A stretch of 64,000 bases of DNA from Planctomycetota bacterium (lineage in GTDB: Bacteria > Planctomycetota > Phycisphaerae > Sedimentisphaerales > Anaerobacaceae). Made by a program: the position numbers and the translations under genes. Of the stretch, positions 19,101-26,561 are shown in pieces. The stretch covers positions 1 to 64,000 of the forward strand of contig DUZJ01000005.1 of the NCBI GenBank assembly GCA_013349615.1. Reading direction: 5' to 3'. How positions within the stretch are numbered: position 1 is the stretch's first letter; each line of letters starts with the position of its first letter. A model generated the notes under the pieces. It ran no database searches. It was not told where the DNA came from and saw only the letters and a program-made list of their open reading frames with translations.

Positions 19101-20449
19101 CTCCGATTGGTACCCTTGCCAGGGACAACTGGCCGGAACGGGGTCCTACCTGGTCGAGCGTTTTTCAAACTGTGGAAGGGGGCCTGGGTTACTGGGCTCG
19201 TAATCACTTCCGCTACGGCCCGCCAAAATTCAGTATGAACGCCACCCCGCAATGCTACGACTATGAGGTCGGATCACCCGGATGGTCATTCTTCTATAGC
19301 AGCAAAGCCCTGCCGGACAATCGACTGGGTATCGCCCAACTGAGCAACCGACTGCTTATTCCACCGGACGCACTGCCTTTCGAGGGCAATCCCAACGGCA
19401 AGTTCCTGGGCTACACATACATGGCCCTTCCCTTTACCAAAGCCACCACGGCCGAGCCTCCCACCGGCGATCAGGCCTGGACATGTTTCCTGAGTGCGGC
19501 CAACTTCAAAGGACCGATGGCCTATTATATCCCGGAGACGTGGAGCAAGATAGGCAAACTGTTTAATTATCCCTTTATCTATGGACGTGGACTCGACGCC
19601 CGTCCGGGCAGGATGGGCGGCGGCGCCATGGAGATCAACACCGTGCCGTGTTTCCGGTCCCAAGACTCCAAAGGTGTCGTTTATTCAAAGCTACCGAAAT
19701 TGCAGTTCCCGGTAGACGAGCAGGGAAGAACGCTGCTTGTGCAGGACGTGACGTATTACTCCAGGGCGGCCCTTTATGACGCCTTCAAGGCATGGCGGGA
19801 CGGCGGCCCGGCCTGCTCCGGACGGTTCGACGACAGCGGTGCCTGGAAGTCGACGTTGAGGACGCGTACACCGGGTTTCGATCAAGGCGGCAAGAGAATC
19901 ACAGGTGTTGACAAAGTCTTTAACACCAAGGTATTTGAATCCAATGTATGGGGCCTGGAGTGGTACGATGGCACTACCAACGCCAACGGCTATTTTCCAC
20001 AATATTTCAAACATGTCGGTGACAAGCGCGTGGCTGTGTCCGCTGCGAACGTGCCCAAGGAGACACAGCTTCTGACAAAGGAGTTCAGACTGGCGGGTCG
20101 TGGCGAGCCCTACACCTCACCGGCAACCGGCGCCTGGACCAAGCCCGGCCCGAAGCGTGGGCCCTACACGGTCGATCTTGCGGACGGCTCGACCGTCACC
20201 TATTCCTGGTATCGCTTTGTCGAGCAGCCGTCCTTCCGGCAATATAAGTGGAGTGAGAATAAGAGGGCGAAATTACAGGCTTTTGTCGAAAAAATCCATG
20301 CCAGTTGGCCGATGGACAGGGACTACATGGCACCACCCAGCAGCGGAAGCCTGGCGAGACTCGATCCGGCCCTGCTCGTGACGCCCCCCGAGGGTCTGGA
20401 AGTTGGTTACGTGCCTATCGTGACACGTCAGGAAGATGCCTCTGAGTAA
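16124..20449 (+). CDS. Giant secreted SASA esterase + GH27 + NPCBM + new ~500-residue domain
   Basis: 1441 residues. ATG 16124 is chosen over an upstream in-frame ATG at 16067 because it gives the signal peptide shared with the GH32 gene. Domains in order: SASA/sialate O-acetylesterase-type SGNH domain (~25-375; nucleophile Ser40 in ILAGQSNMEG); GH27 alpha-galactosidase (~380-750; MTPPMGWNSWN start, nucleophile Asp505 in YIKMDSC, acid/base Asp562 in TSHDIYPW, family GHWNDPDM at ~598-605); NPCBM beta-sandwich (~765-905; YLSDLYYIW ... GRADRFRAIVAMD); and a C-terminal region (~910-1441) of no family known to me. That last region aligns along its length with the whole mature protein encoded at 28528-30165 (EGGLGYW, NFKGPMAYYIPETWS, DGSTVTYSWYRF, then GYVPIVTRQ at the end). 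The enzyme would remove O-acyl groups and alpha-galactose from one glycan. Catalytic residues are intact. It is a rare fusion, and the join between NPCBM and the last domain shows no frameshift. Confidence 0.88.
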   Translation: MRKFMQTLCTLAFAIMLPGLVSEVQAAEKKVKVFILAGQSNMEGHGQVRSLDWLGQHPKLGHLLKKLKNADGSWAVRDDVTISYQAEHRKMKTGPLTVGWGCEEHEVGPELMFGTIMGERCEEHVLLIKTAWGGKSVWCDFRSPGAGEMTWDEKRILKRDHWLKPGQFYRKMVAEIKECLANIKDVVPGYKGQGYEIAGMAWFQGWNDFCEWHLQLDGKRVGMGLIKRYPHNLAAMFRDLRKDLDAPDMPIVIGELGVGGHEMTTRAKNLDEHEAVAMVKFRKAQKAVADDPSLKNVTFVPTADFWDTRLQELRRQADAYWNEKQKRKIKDTDDNVLPTKELNDEYSNRGGHWYCHYNGSAANYSLIGYALAEALDTDPDLAMTPPMGWNSWNAFEKEIDEKKIKAIAEAMVSSGMRDAGYMYLVLDDAWMAKKRDKDGRLVAEAKKFPSGMKAIGDYIHSRGLKFGLYEDRGKLTCQQLPGSFGHERIDMETFAQWGVDYIKMDSCFAENNGRMSSEDYALYRKWLKAAGRPMVLSISDFGNGAWAWGGKESAQLWRTSHDIYPWMGSVYACAETSAGDRAIHPAFNGLWQFAGPGHWNDPDMLQVGNLKGMDEDRREIADRAHFSLWCILAAPLMAGNDLRTMSDKVRKVLTAPEVIAVNQDKRGVQGYKVLEDGGCEVYNKPLSDGTTAVLLLNKGDKKADITVRWDKIGLSGAQPVRDLWARKDLGKFKDSFMAHALGQHGHRMIKVGRPGPPLPTAAMMPLEKYTVTRKGATYLSDLYYIWKAGNAPVYNTTYGGEPIRVAGQTFEKGMGCKSKCAVMFKVNGRADRFRAIVAMDKSSKDNANGRFRVYNEDFFANRVLWDSGRMTKETPAKEIDIELNDVQCLMLVFDGKDVLGKWANARVINEAEENAINKNDAKAGIVTAHSRGLHGYIGYSASRPQDRTNYSAGMGFYSAVWPLIAKPIAHFQIGLPSAWITPDNSDNKDTPLAPIGTLARDNWPERGPTWSSVFQTVEGGLGYWARNHFRYGPPKFSMNATPQCYDYEVGSPGWSFFYSSKALPDNRLGIAQLSNRLLIPPDALPFEGNPNGKFLGYTYMALPFTKATTAEPPTGDQAWTCFLSAANFKGPMAYYIPETWSKIGKLFNYPFIYGRGLDARPGRMGGGAMEINTVPCFRSQDSKGVVYSKLPKLQFPVDEQGRTLLVQDVTYYSRAALYDAFKAWRDGGPACSGRFDDSGAWKSTLRTRTPGFDQGGKRITGVDKVFNTKVFESNVWGLEWYDGTTNANGYFPQYFKHVGDKRVAVSAANVPKETQLLTKEFRLAGRGEPYTSPATGAWTKPGPKRGPYTVDLADGSTVTYSWYRFVEQPSFRQYKWSENKRAKLQAFVEKIHASWPMDRDYMAPPSSGSLARLDPALLVTPPEGLEVGYVPIVTRQEDASE

Positions 20450-20702
20450 AGCAGGCCTGCGGGATTGCCCCCCAACAAGCCCAAAGGGGGTGACACGTAA
20501 GGACGGTTTGAGTAAATACAACATCGATGCGTCGAGATTTCCGCGCGGTCGCGGTCCGCAAGGTGATGTGATCCGGATCAATAATTTCGTCCGATGTGTC
20601 CGCGGCGGTGCTGCAAAAGCGCGGGCCACCGGACCGAAAGTTGAGATGAAGCCGGCAACAAGGCGCGGTCCGTTCGACGGGCAGGCGGACACCTTTAATT
20701 AA
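20436..20702 (+). pseudogene. Possible tail fragment of a lost protein
   Basis: Just after (and overlapping by 14 bp) the giant gene, a frame reads SKYNIDASRFPRGRGPQGDV, IRINNFVRCVRGGAAKARAT and GPKVEMKPATRRGPFDGQAD before a stop. It has coding-like composition and a plausible protein C-terminus but no credible start of its own. I do not recognise a family. It is probably a remnant; a genuine 88-residue protein is less likely. Confidence 0.3.
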
Positions 20703-21278
20703 CAGTTTTCTGTGTTTTTTGTGCGTTTGGGGGGGGGATTTTTCATATATTTTCGTTGATTTACCGTGGCGTCTATGGTATACAATTTTGTTATCTTCAC
20801 CGATAGAGTAAAGCTATGCACGGAGAGAATAAGCTGCAATGGATTTGCGGCTTAAACGAGCACGATGTAGCTGTGTCATTTTTTATGGGCGGAAAAAGGG
20901 TGATTATTTTCTCAGCAAGCGCGAACAACAGACAAAAAAAGTTGCAAATTAACAGGGAAACTGTTAAAATTAGTGTATGTAAGTCCTTGCTGGAGTGGGA
21001 CATATAGATTTGGCTTTACAAAACTGTACGTTTCCCCTCTGATGTGTCGATAAAATATGAAGAAAAGCGAAGCTGACTTGTAGTTGTGTGCTCCCAGAAG
21101 GTATGCAAAACTGCGAGGGGAATCTTTGGTGCGGACAATGGCAGTCGAAGTAGTATACGAACGTGTCGGCGTTATGAAGATAGCAATGCAACGCAGGCAG
21201 ATGATAGATAAAGGCTCTTTGGCTCCATTTCATTGGTTCAGTGAAAAGGCTAAGACCGCTTAATGAATGAGGATAGGC
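20703..21278. other. Intergenic stretch without recognised gene
   Basis: AT-rich, with a run of nine G near 20730. A 63-codon frame (20816-21007) has no ribosome-binding site or recognisable motif and is not called. No repeats shared with the rest of the window were seen. Confidence 0.5.
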
Positions 21279-22214
21279 ATGACAGAAATGCCAGAATGCA
21301 AACAGGGCAAGAATAGGCGAGAGAAGAAGTATTCTGAGGTCACTCGCCACCTGGATGTAAAGACACGCTTTCGTCCTCGAACTATTTTCGAGATTGTCTG
21401 GGAAGGGATAAACCGCCTTTTTCTCAGAAGAAGGATACGCCGGTTGTTTGGCTTCGAGGAGGGCCGTATATCAATGGTTGTTAGCGAACTGGCCGATCCT
21501 TCTGAGCCCGGCATGGCGGTTGCAGAGGCAGAGATGGCAGGCGTTGCGCGGGCGAGTCTGGACCTAGGCTACTGTTTCGGCGCCTATAATGTATGGCCAG
21601 AAGTATGTAAAAGTAAAACAGAAAAATACCGCAACGATAATCTGTTTTTGATTGGAGGGCCTGTACATAATTATCTTTGCAATGACCTAATAGGCAATAG
21701 AACAGAAGGAACGAGGTTCTCCAAAGATGGAAATATTTTGCATTATCAAGGAAAAGATTATACTTGTAGATTTCGAAATGATGGAACGCCTGAAGAAGAT
21801 TACGGCATTATAATAAAAATGCCCAATCCCTTTAATCCTGAGCGATGGATTATTATATGTGCTGGTTGTCGCGCTTTCGGCACACTCGCCGCCACAATGG
21901 CACTTTGTAATCCCGTTGTTTTACCAAAGATTTCCCAACTGTACGGAGAAGGGCAACCTTTTGAGATACTTGTGCGTGGGCTCTGGTTGGAAGAGAACCC
22001 CTACCCAACAAGTTTCGTTTGCGAATTGAACTATTCTCTCAGACAATTGTGGATTCTTCGTGTGCGACAATTATTATCCTGGATAGGTTTTATATTTGCT
22101 TTCGGTTTTGCTATCTTGCTCTTCAAGTCAACAGGTATGGCCGTTGTGTGCGCTATATCAGCATTGGGTGCGTGGGGTATTGACTATAGCCTAGCTGGTG
22201 TTGAAGAAGTGTAA
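21279..22214 (+). CDS. Conserved-looking protein with C-terminal membrane pair, unknown function
   Basis: 311 residues from ATG 21279, chosen because GAGGA sits 6 bp upstream (an ATG at 21267 is in frame). The N-terminal ~60 residues are basic. The core has three blocks that look like a conserved fold: DNLFLIGGPVHNYLCNDLIG, DYGIIIKMPNPFNPERW and IIICAGCRAFGTLAATMAL. The GGP...N, NPFNP and AGxxxFGT pattern recalls a small domain that I have seen in bacterial and archaeal proteins of unknown role, including the C-terminal region of some S-layer proteins; this is a weak recollection. Two transmembrane helices close the protein (~265-305). The 95-residue membrane protein follows after 14 bp and is very likely co-transcribed. 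No catalytic residues can be named. Confidence 0.65.
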   Translation: MTEMPECKQGKNRREKKYSEVTRHLDVKTRFRPRTIFEIVWEGINRLFLRRRIRRLFGFEEGRISMVVSELADPSEPGMAVAEAEMAGVARASLDLGYCFGAYNVWPEVCKSKTEKYRNDNLFLIGGPVHNYLCNDLIGNRTEGTRFSKDGNILHYQGKDYTCRFRNDGTPEEDYGIIIKMPNPFNPERWIIICAGCRAFGTLAATMALCNPVVLPKISQLYGEGQPFEILVRGLWLEENPYPTSFVCELNYSLRQLWILRVRQLLSWIGFIFAFGFAILLFKSTGMAVVCAISALGAWGIDYSLAGVEEV

Positions 22215-22228
22215 GTAGACTTCAAGTT

Positions 22229-22516
22229 ATGGATATTAAGATAATATTCCCCGGCCTGGAACATCTGACAAAGGCTTTGAGGACAGCATGGAGAGGAATG
22301 CCCGAAGCAGTTGCCCGCAATTTGGCCGTAGACCTTTACATTGTCTTGATCACAATAGTCTACCTTATTTTCGGCAAAGATTGGAAATTAGTAGCCTTTT
22401 TGGTTTGCATGTTTTGGATCGGTGGATGTTTCACTATCTCCTCAATTTGTGCCCGCAAGCTGAAGAATAAAAATCTTCCTAATGGACGAGACCAAGCCAC
22501 TTTGCCCGAAAAATAA
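22229..22516 (+). CDS. Small two-helix membrane protein
   Basis: 95 residues with hydrophobic segments at ~34-49 and ~53-72, a short amphipathic N-terminus and a charged cytoplasmic-type tail. It starts 14 bp after the 311-residue protein and probably forms a two-gene unit with it. No family is recognised. The pairing of a soluble domain with a C-terminal membrane pair and a tiny two-helix protein could be a sensor/effector or toxin/immunity arrangement, but nothing in the sequence proves it. Confidence 0.55.
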   Translation: MDIKIIFPGLEHLTKALRTAWRGMPEAVARNLAVDLYIVLITIVYLIFGKDWKLVAFLVCMFWIGGCFTISSICARKLKNKNLPNGRDQATLPEK

Positions 22517-22640
22517 CTACAATAAAGATAGTGCTTTTGTCATCATAAGCCCCTGCATTCTCACTGATGTTCTACGGCAGGGATGGGCTTATTACATTCT
22601 TGGCCAGCCTTGGGTGTGGTGATGGTGGGAAGGATAAGAG

Positions 22641-23027
22641 ATGAAATCAGGGACTGTCGAAAAGTGGATTAGACGCTGTATTCTGGCATATCCCGTGTTG
22701 TTGCCTGCCGCACTTTATGCAACATGGGTGTTTGCCAGGCTATCTTTAGGTAGGTGGCCCCGCACATCACTTGATGACCCTAAATATATCAACATGCTCG
22801 TTTCGTGTGCCCACTCCTTTGTATTATTGCTGTGGATTGTTGGACTACCCACATACGTGGTCTTGGCGGTATTCACCTTGGGATGGGGTCTACTTCGGTG
22901 TCTACGTAAGCAACCCCATGGCATAAAGCTGGCAGTGTATGCTTGCCTGTCCATGGTGTCATTGGTGGTGGCAATCCGTTTCATTTACTGGGACCCACTT
23001 TCCGTTTTTGAATGGTTCATGGATTGA
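22641..23027 (+). CDS. Small polytopic membrane protein
   Basis: 128 residues, start preceded by GGAAGGATAAGAG. There are three or four hydrophobic helices (~13-33, ~53-80, ~95-115), many Trp and Tyr residues and a basic loop (LLRCLRKQPHGIK). It lies 124 bp after the two-gene membrane unit and may belong to it. No family recognised. 23028-23180 downstream holds only a CCTGCGGT/ACCGCAGG hairpin. Confidence 0.55.
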   Translation: MKSGTVEKWIRRCILAYPVLLPAALYATWVFARLSLGRWPRTSLDDPKYINMLVSCAHSFVLLLWIVGLPTYVVLAVFTLGWGLLRCLRKQPHGIKLAVYACLSMVSLVVAIRFIYWDPLSVFEWFMD

Positions 23028-23133
23028 TCCTTTTCCTTAATTGCTTAAACCTGCCTACAGAATCTCCCACAGTGGCTCTCAGAGGTGTTTTACGCTTGCA
23101 GCCCTTTTTTTATTTTTCCGTCCGTGCAAATAG

Positions 23134-23154
23134 ACCTGCGGTAAAACCGCAGGC
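23134..23154. repeat. Isolated palindromic hairpin of the GGCTAAA-ended type
   Basis: CCTGCGGTAAAACCGCAGG followed by CTAAATA; same architecture as the hairpins at 4840-5282 and 6074-6323 but with another stem. Confidence 0.6.
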
Positions 23155-23180
23155 TAAATATAGATGGGCAAGAGGAAGGA

Positions 23181-23219
23181 GATAGAAAAAGAGCCTGCCG
23201 AGGACTGGTCCGGCAGGCC
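23181..23219 (-). terminator. Intrinsic terminator of the triple-repeat protein gene
   Basis: Read on the minus strand, a GCCTGCCGGAC...CTCGGCAGGC stem-loop is followed by TCTTTTTCT. It lies about 50 bp past the stop codon at 23266, the expected place for a factor-independent terminator. Confidence 0.7.
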
Positions 23220-23265
23220 CAGTTAAACACGATTAATTTACTCTGTTCAGCTAAACAAGCTTCAT

Positions 23266-24297
23266 TTACTGCGTTCGGCGTCTTCTGAATGTACGGACAA
23301 CCTTTTTCCCCGTCACCTTCTGGCTGCCTCTGGAAGTCTTCAACTCTCCGGCAAGCTTCGCCTCCTCCACTTTTCCTTCAAAGCTCATTTCGAATTTCCG
23401 CTCACCGAATTCGATGACCATCTTAAAACTAACCTTGCCGTCTTCAAGATTGACCTTCTTGACGGGAAGGGACCCGTACAGGCCGCTCATGTCGGGATTG
23501 ACCATGAGCCTCTGTTTACGAGGGCCCCGCTCCTCGGAAGCGATTTCAAGAATCCAACTGCCGATAAGGGGAGTGCCAATTAGTTTGCCTTCGGCAGTAA
23601 GCTCGCCCCTTTCCGACTTGAACGCGCCGGCAATAGTATCGCCACGGACTGTTCCTTCAAAGGTGGATTCGAACTCACGGTCACCATACTTGCTTGTTCT
23701 TTTGAAGGTCAGGGTGCCTCGTTCGTACTTCAGAGCCGTGATTTGGCTCTCGCCCCTGCGACTCTGCCATTCGGCTGATAGGTTGCGCTCCTTGTCAGCC
23801 TTGATTACAAGCGTTCCGGTAATCTCCCTTTCACCAACTTTGTACTTCATTGCCCAGCTCCCGACGGGCCTGGGCGTGCGCGGGCTGCGCTTGCCTTCGA
23901 GTTTAGACTCCCCTCTGTCGCTCGACAGTGTTCCGGAGAGTATCCCTTCCTCGATGGTCCCTGTGAACTTCGTCGTGGTGGATTGACCTTCACGATTTTG
24001 ACGGACCTGAACGAAGCTGAGTTTATTTTCCTCAAACTTCACATCTTTCAGCTCGCTAAGTCCCCAGAAACTGATCCACTGACCTGTTCGGTTGCCCTCT
24101 CTGTCCCTGGAAAACGACAGAATGGACTCAAACTGCCGCTCGCCGAAACTCATCTTGACCAGCCAGTCGCCGTAGAATCCGCCTCTGCGGGACCGAGATG
24201 ACTGGGCCGAGGCCTGTGCCGAGACCTGTGCCGAGGAGATGACCAGCACTACAAGTGCACAACACAGGACCGCCTTTAGAAAAACTTGGTGTTTCAT
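23266..24297 (-). CDS. Secreted protein of three ~95-residue repeats
   Basis: 343 residues from ATG 24297, with GAGGAA 7 bp upstream (a longer in-frame start at 24348 lacks a signal). A clear signal peptide ends near SAQA. The mature part is three tandem units, each starting with GDW/GSW (GDWLVKMSFGERQFESIL, GSWAMKYKVGEREITGTL, GSWILEIASEERGPRK) and each ending in a beta-hairpin such as LSGTLSSDRGESKLEGK or IAGAFKSERGELTAEGK. Alternating hydrophobic/polar residues and the closing Gly-rich turn suggest beta-barrel or lipocalin-like sheets, one per unit. No enzymatic motif is visible; the role may be structural or ligand-binding. The C-terminus is very basic (RTFRRRRTQ). It is monocistronic, with its own terminator. 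Confidence 0.75.
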   Translation of the reverse strand: MKHQVFLKAVLCCALVVLVISSAQVSAQASAQSSRSRRGGFYGDWLVKMSFGERQFESILSFSRDREGNRTGQWISFWGLSELKDVKFEENKLSFVQVRQNREGQSTTTKFTGTIEEGILSGTLSSDRGESKLEGKRSPRTPRPVGSWAMKYKVGEREITGTLVIKADKERNLSAEWQSRRGESQITALKYERGTLTFKRTSKYGDREFESTFEGTVRGDTIAGAFKSERGELTAEGKLIGTPLIGSWILEIASEERGPRKQRLMVNPDMSGLYGSLPVKKVNLEDGKVSFKMVIEFGERKFEMSFEGKVEEAKLAGELKTSRGSQKVTGKKVVRTFRRRRTQ

Positions 24298-24757
24298 AAT
24301 GTGTTCCTCCAAAAAAACATAATTATTTGTAAGATTAACCTGTACCATACCGACTTCCGATTGTCAATGAAAAAATATATAAAAATATATAATCAGGGCT
24401 TTCCATAAGGCATTGTATATCCCTGCTCAACTACGCCCTTGAGCTTCATTCCTGATAGAATACCAGGTCTTTCAGCCAAGGTTTACCAAATAAGCCGCTC
24501 AGAGCGGGAGTGGCGGAGAAGCCTGGAAGGTGCTCTTATGCAGGACAAGCAGCCGATATTGTTGCCAAACTCACACACAATCTCAGCACAGAGATGCTTC
24601 CGGGGAGAGGGGTAGGTCTTTTCAGAGCACCGCCTGTTTTTGGCCCGTTCGACTCCGCTCAGGGCCGCCCTGAGCGAGGAAGCGAGTCGATGGGTGGCAG
24701 TTTTGAGGGCATAGAAAAAACCCTATAAGGCTAATACTCATAGGGATATATAACAAC

Positions 24758-24830
24758 GAGGCCGAAGGGACTTGAACCCTCAACCTTCGGATCGACAGTC
24801 CGATGCTCTATCCAATTGAGCTACGGCCCC
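24758..24830 (-). tRNA. tRNA-Asp (GTC)
   Basis: 73 nt without encoded CCA. The acceptor stem GGGGCCG pairs with CGGCCTC (one G-T), the D stem GCTC with GAGC, the anticodon stem TCGGA with TCCGA, and the T stem GAGGG with CCCTT around TTCAAGT. The seven-base loop CTGTCGA gives anticodon GTC. Confidence 0.88.
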
Positions 24831-25291
24831 AAAAGTTTTTTAGCTCTTTGCATAATAGCAGCTTCACCTATAGTCTGTCAAGAGTTTTGGCAATATAAGA
24901 GGGAAAAATTAACAAAAGTGTCATTTTAGTGCCAGCCAACTTTCGTGCTTTTCATAAATATCCAAGCGACAGAAGGTAATGCTTCAATTGAGAATTCCGA
25001 ATTTTATCATTTATGGTAGATTTGTGGCACGGCCATCCTGGCCGTGTTTCCATTGGCTGGAAGCCCCTGCCATGTGTTTACTTTTTTTCTACATTCTGAA
25101 TTGTGAGTAAGAAGGCCTGCGGAGAAACCATCGGGATGTAAGATAAGTTTCATAGACCTTTTAACACAGAAAATTCTTGCGGCGACCGGCAACAAACAAT
25201 ACATTGTGTGTCCGACGAAGGCAAATAATATCCGGCATTGCCCCGTAAAAGGATTTTCTAACCGAATCTCGGTACAGTTGGATTCCGTAAT
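24831..25291. other. Intergenic stretch with a short inverted repeat
   Basis: No gene. Around 25026-25075 is GGCACGGCCATCCTGGCCGTG followed by GGCTGGAAGCCCCTGCCA; a related arrangement is found at 51270-51345. The remainder is AT-rich and unassigned. Confidence 0.6.
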
Positions 25292-26533
25292 ATGTATGTA
25301 CTAATCGCAATGGCTTTGGCACTTCTGCTGCTGATTTTTCTGCTGCGTCTAAAGGTCAAACTTGGACGTTCAATGCTCATTTCTTCCATCGGGCTGGCCG
25401 TGCTTTTGAGGGTAACACCGGGCGAGTTTTGGCACGCTGTTGTCTACGAGTGGCACAATAAGCCCCTTGTCCAGACAACAGGATACCTTTTCGTTACGCT
25501 AACGGCATTGGTGGTGCTGGTCAACGTGCTTGGAGCTGCGATGAAAAAGACGGGCGTCTCACAGCGCCTGGCACCTGCACTTCAGGGCTTGTTTAGAAGC
25601 CGTCGTCTTGCTCTCTCGGTGATACCGCTGATGATGGGTATGCTGCCTACACCCGGTGGGATTATGTTATCGGCGCCGATGGTCCGTGACTTAGGTGACC
25701 GTATCGGCGTGGACCGGACGCGCTTGGCAGCCATAAACTTTTTCTTCCGCCACCAGTGGGAATCAGTCTGGCCGCTTTTTCCGGCAGTGCCGCTGATACA
25801 GAGCATGCTCGGCATATCTGCATTTGTACTTATTTCCCACAATATCGCTATTATGCTCTCAGGTATGCTTGGCGGTGTGATTTTTCTGCTGCTTATAGGG
25901 ATGCCGCCAAGAGACCAGGAAAACCAATCGAGCGGCCGATTTGCGGGCAACTTATGTAACTTCCTCCATGCTTTTTGGCCTATTGCCTCGGTGGCAGCGC
26001 TTTATGCCGGTGTCAATCTACCGCCTGCTGCCGGAGTTTTGCTGGTAATATTCATCTTCCTGGTCCTTCATAAGGTGCCTTTAAATCGCTGGGGAACAAT
26101 CTTCAAATCAGGCGCTGAACCTGATTTTGCATTCCTGGTTCTTGGAGCTTTGTTCTTTAAGCTCAACCTTGAGGCGGGCCGGGCCATTCCTTCTGTGGTC
26201 CAATTTCTATCTGAAATGAACGTGCCGCCATACTTTCTCATCTTTTTCCTGCCTCTGCTGGTTGGTTTCCTGACCGGCCTGACTATGCCAACCGTTGCAA
26301 TCACCTTTCCGTTTCTGATTCCTTTCATTGGTACCGGACAGGAGGCAAAAGTTGAACTCGAAACTCTGGCCTTTTCCGGCCTGGTCTGTGGGCTTCTTCT
26401 GACCCCTGTACACCTGTGCCTGGCACTTTCAGCGAGTTACTTTGAGGCGCCGCTGGTGAGAATCGTGCTAAAGCTGTTGGGTCCGGTCATTTTTGTGGCT
26501 GCTGCCGGAGTCTTGGTGGCAGTCTTACTTTGA
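25292..26533 (+). CDS. DUF401 family membrane protein, likely organic anion carrier
   Basis: 413 residues with about ten transmembrane helices and almost no soluble domain. The block MLPTPGGIMLSAPMV and the following FFFRHQWESVWPLFPAVPL are typical of the DUF401 family (related to GntP/CitMHS-type carriers in the ion-transporter superfamily). Two symmetrical halves are apparent, with Pro/Gly-rich broken helices (PTPGG near 116 and LTMPTVAIT near 330), as expected for an inverted-repeat secondary carrier. The substrate is not known for the family; gluconate- or carboxylate-like anions are plausible. The gene is convergent with the sulfatase, the stops lying 28 bp apart. Confidence 0.82.
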   Translation: MYVLIAMALALLLLIFLLRLKVKLGRSMLISSIGLAVLLRVTPGEFWHAVVYEWHNKPLVQTTGYLFVTLTALVVLVNVLGAAMKKTGVSQRLAPALQGLFRSRRLALSVIPLMMGMLPTPGGIMLSAPMVRDLGDRIGVDRTRLAAINFFFRHQWESVWPLFPAVPLIQSMLGISAFVLISHNIAIMLSGMLGGVIFLLLIGMPPRDQENQSSGRFAGNLCNFLHAFWPIASVAALYAGVNLPPAAGVLLVIFIFLVLHKVPLNRWGTIFKSGAEPDFAFLVLGALFFKLNLEAGRAIPSVVQFLSEMNVPPYFLIFFLPLLVGFLTGLTMPTVAITFPFLIPFIGTGQEAKVELETLAFSGLVCGLLLTPVHLCLALSASYFEAPLVRIVLKLLGPVIFVAAAGVLVAVLL

Positions 26534-26561
26534 TGAGATACATACCATCGCCGGGCTGGCT

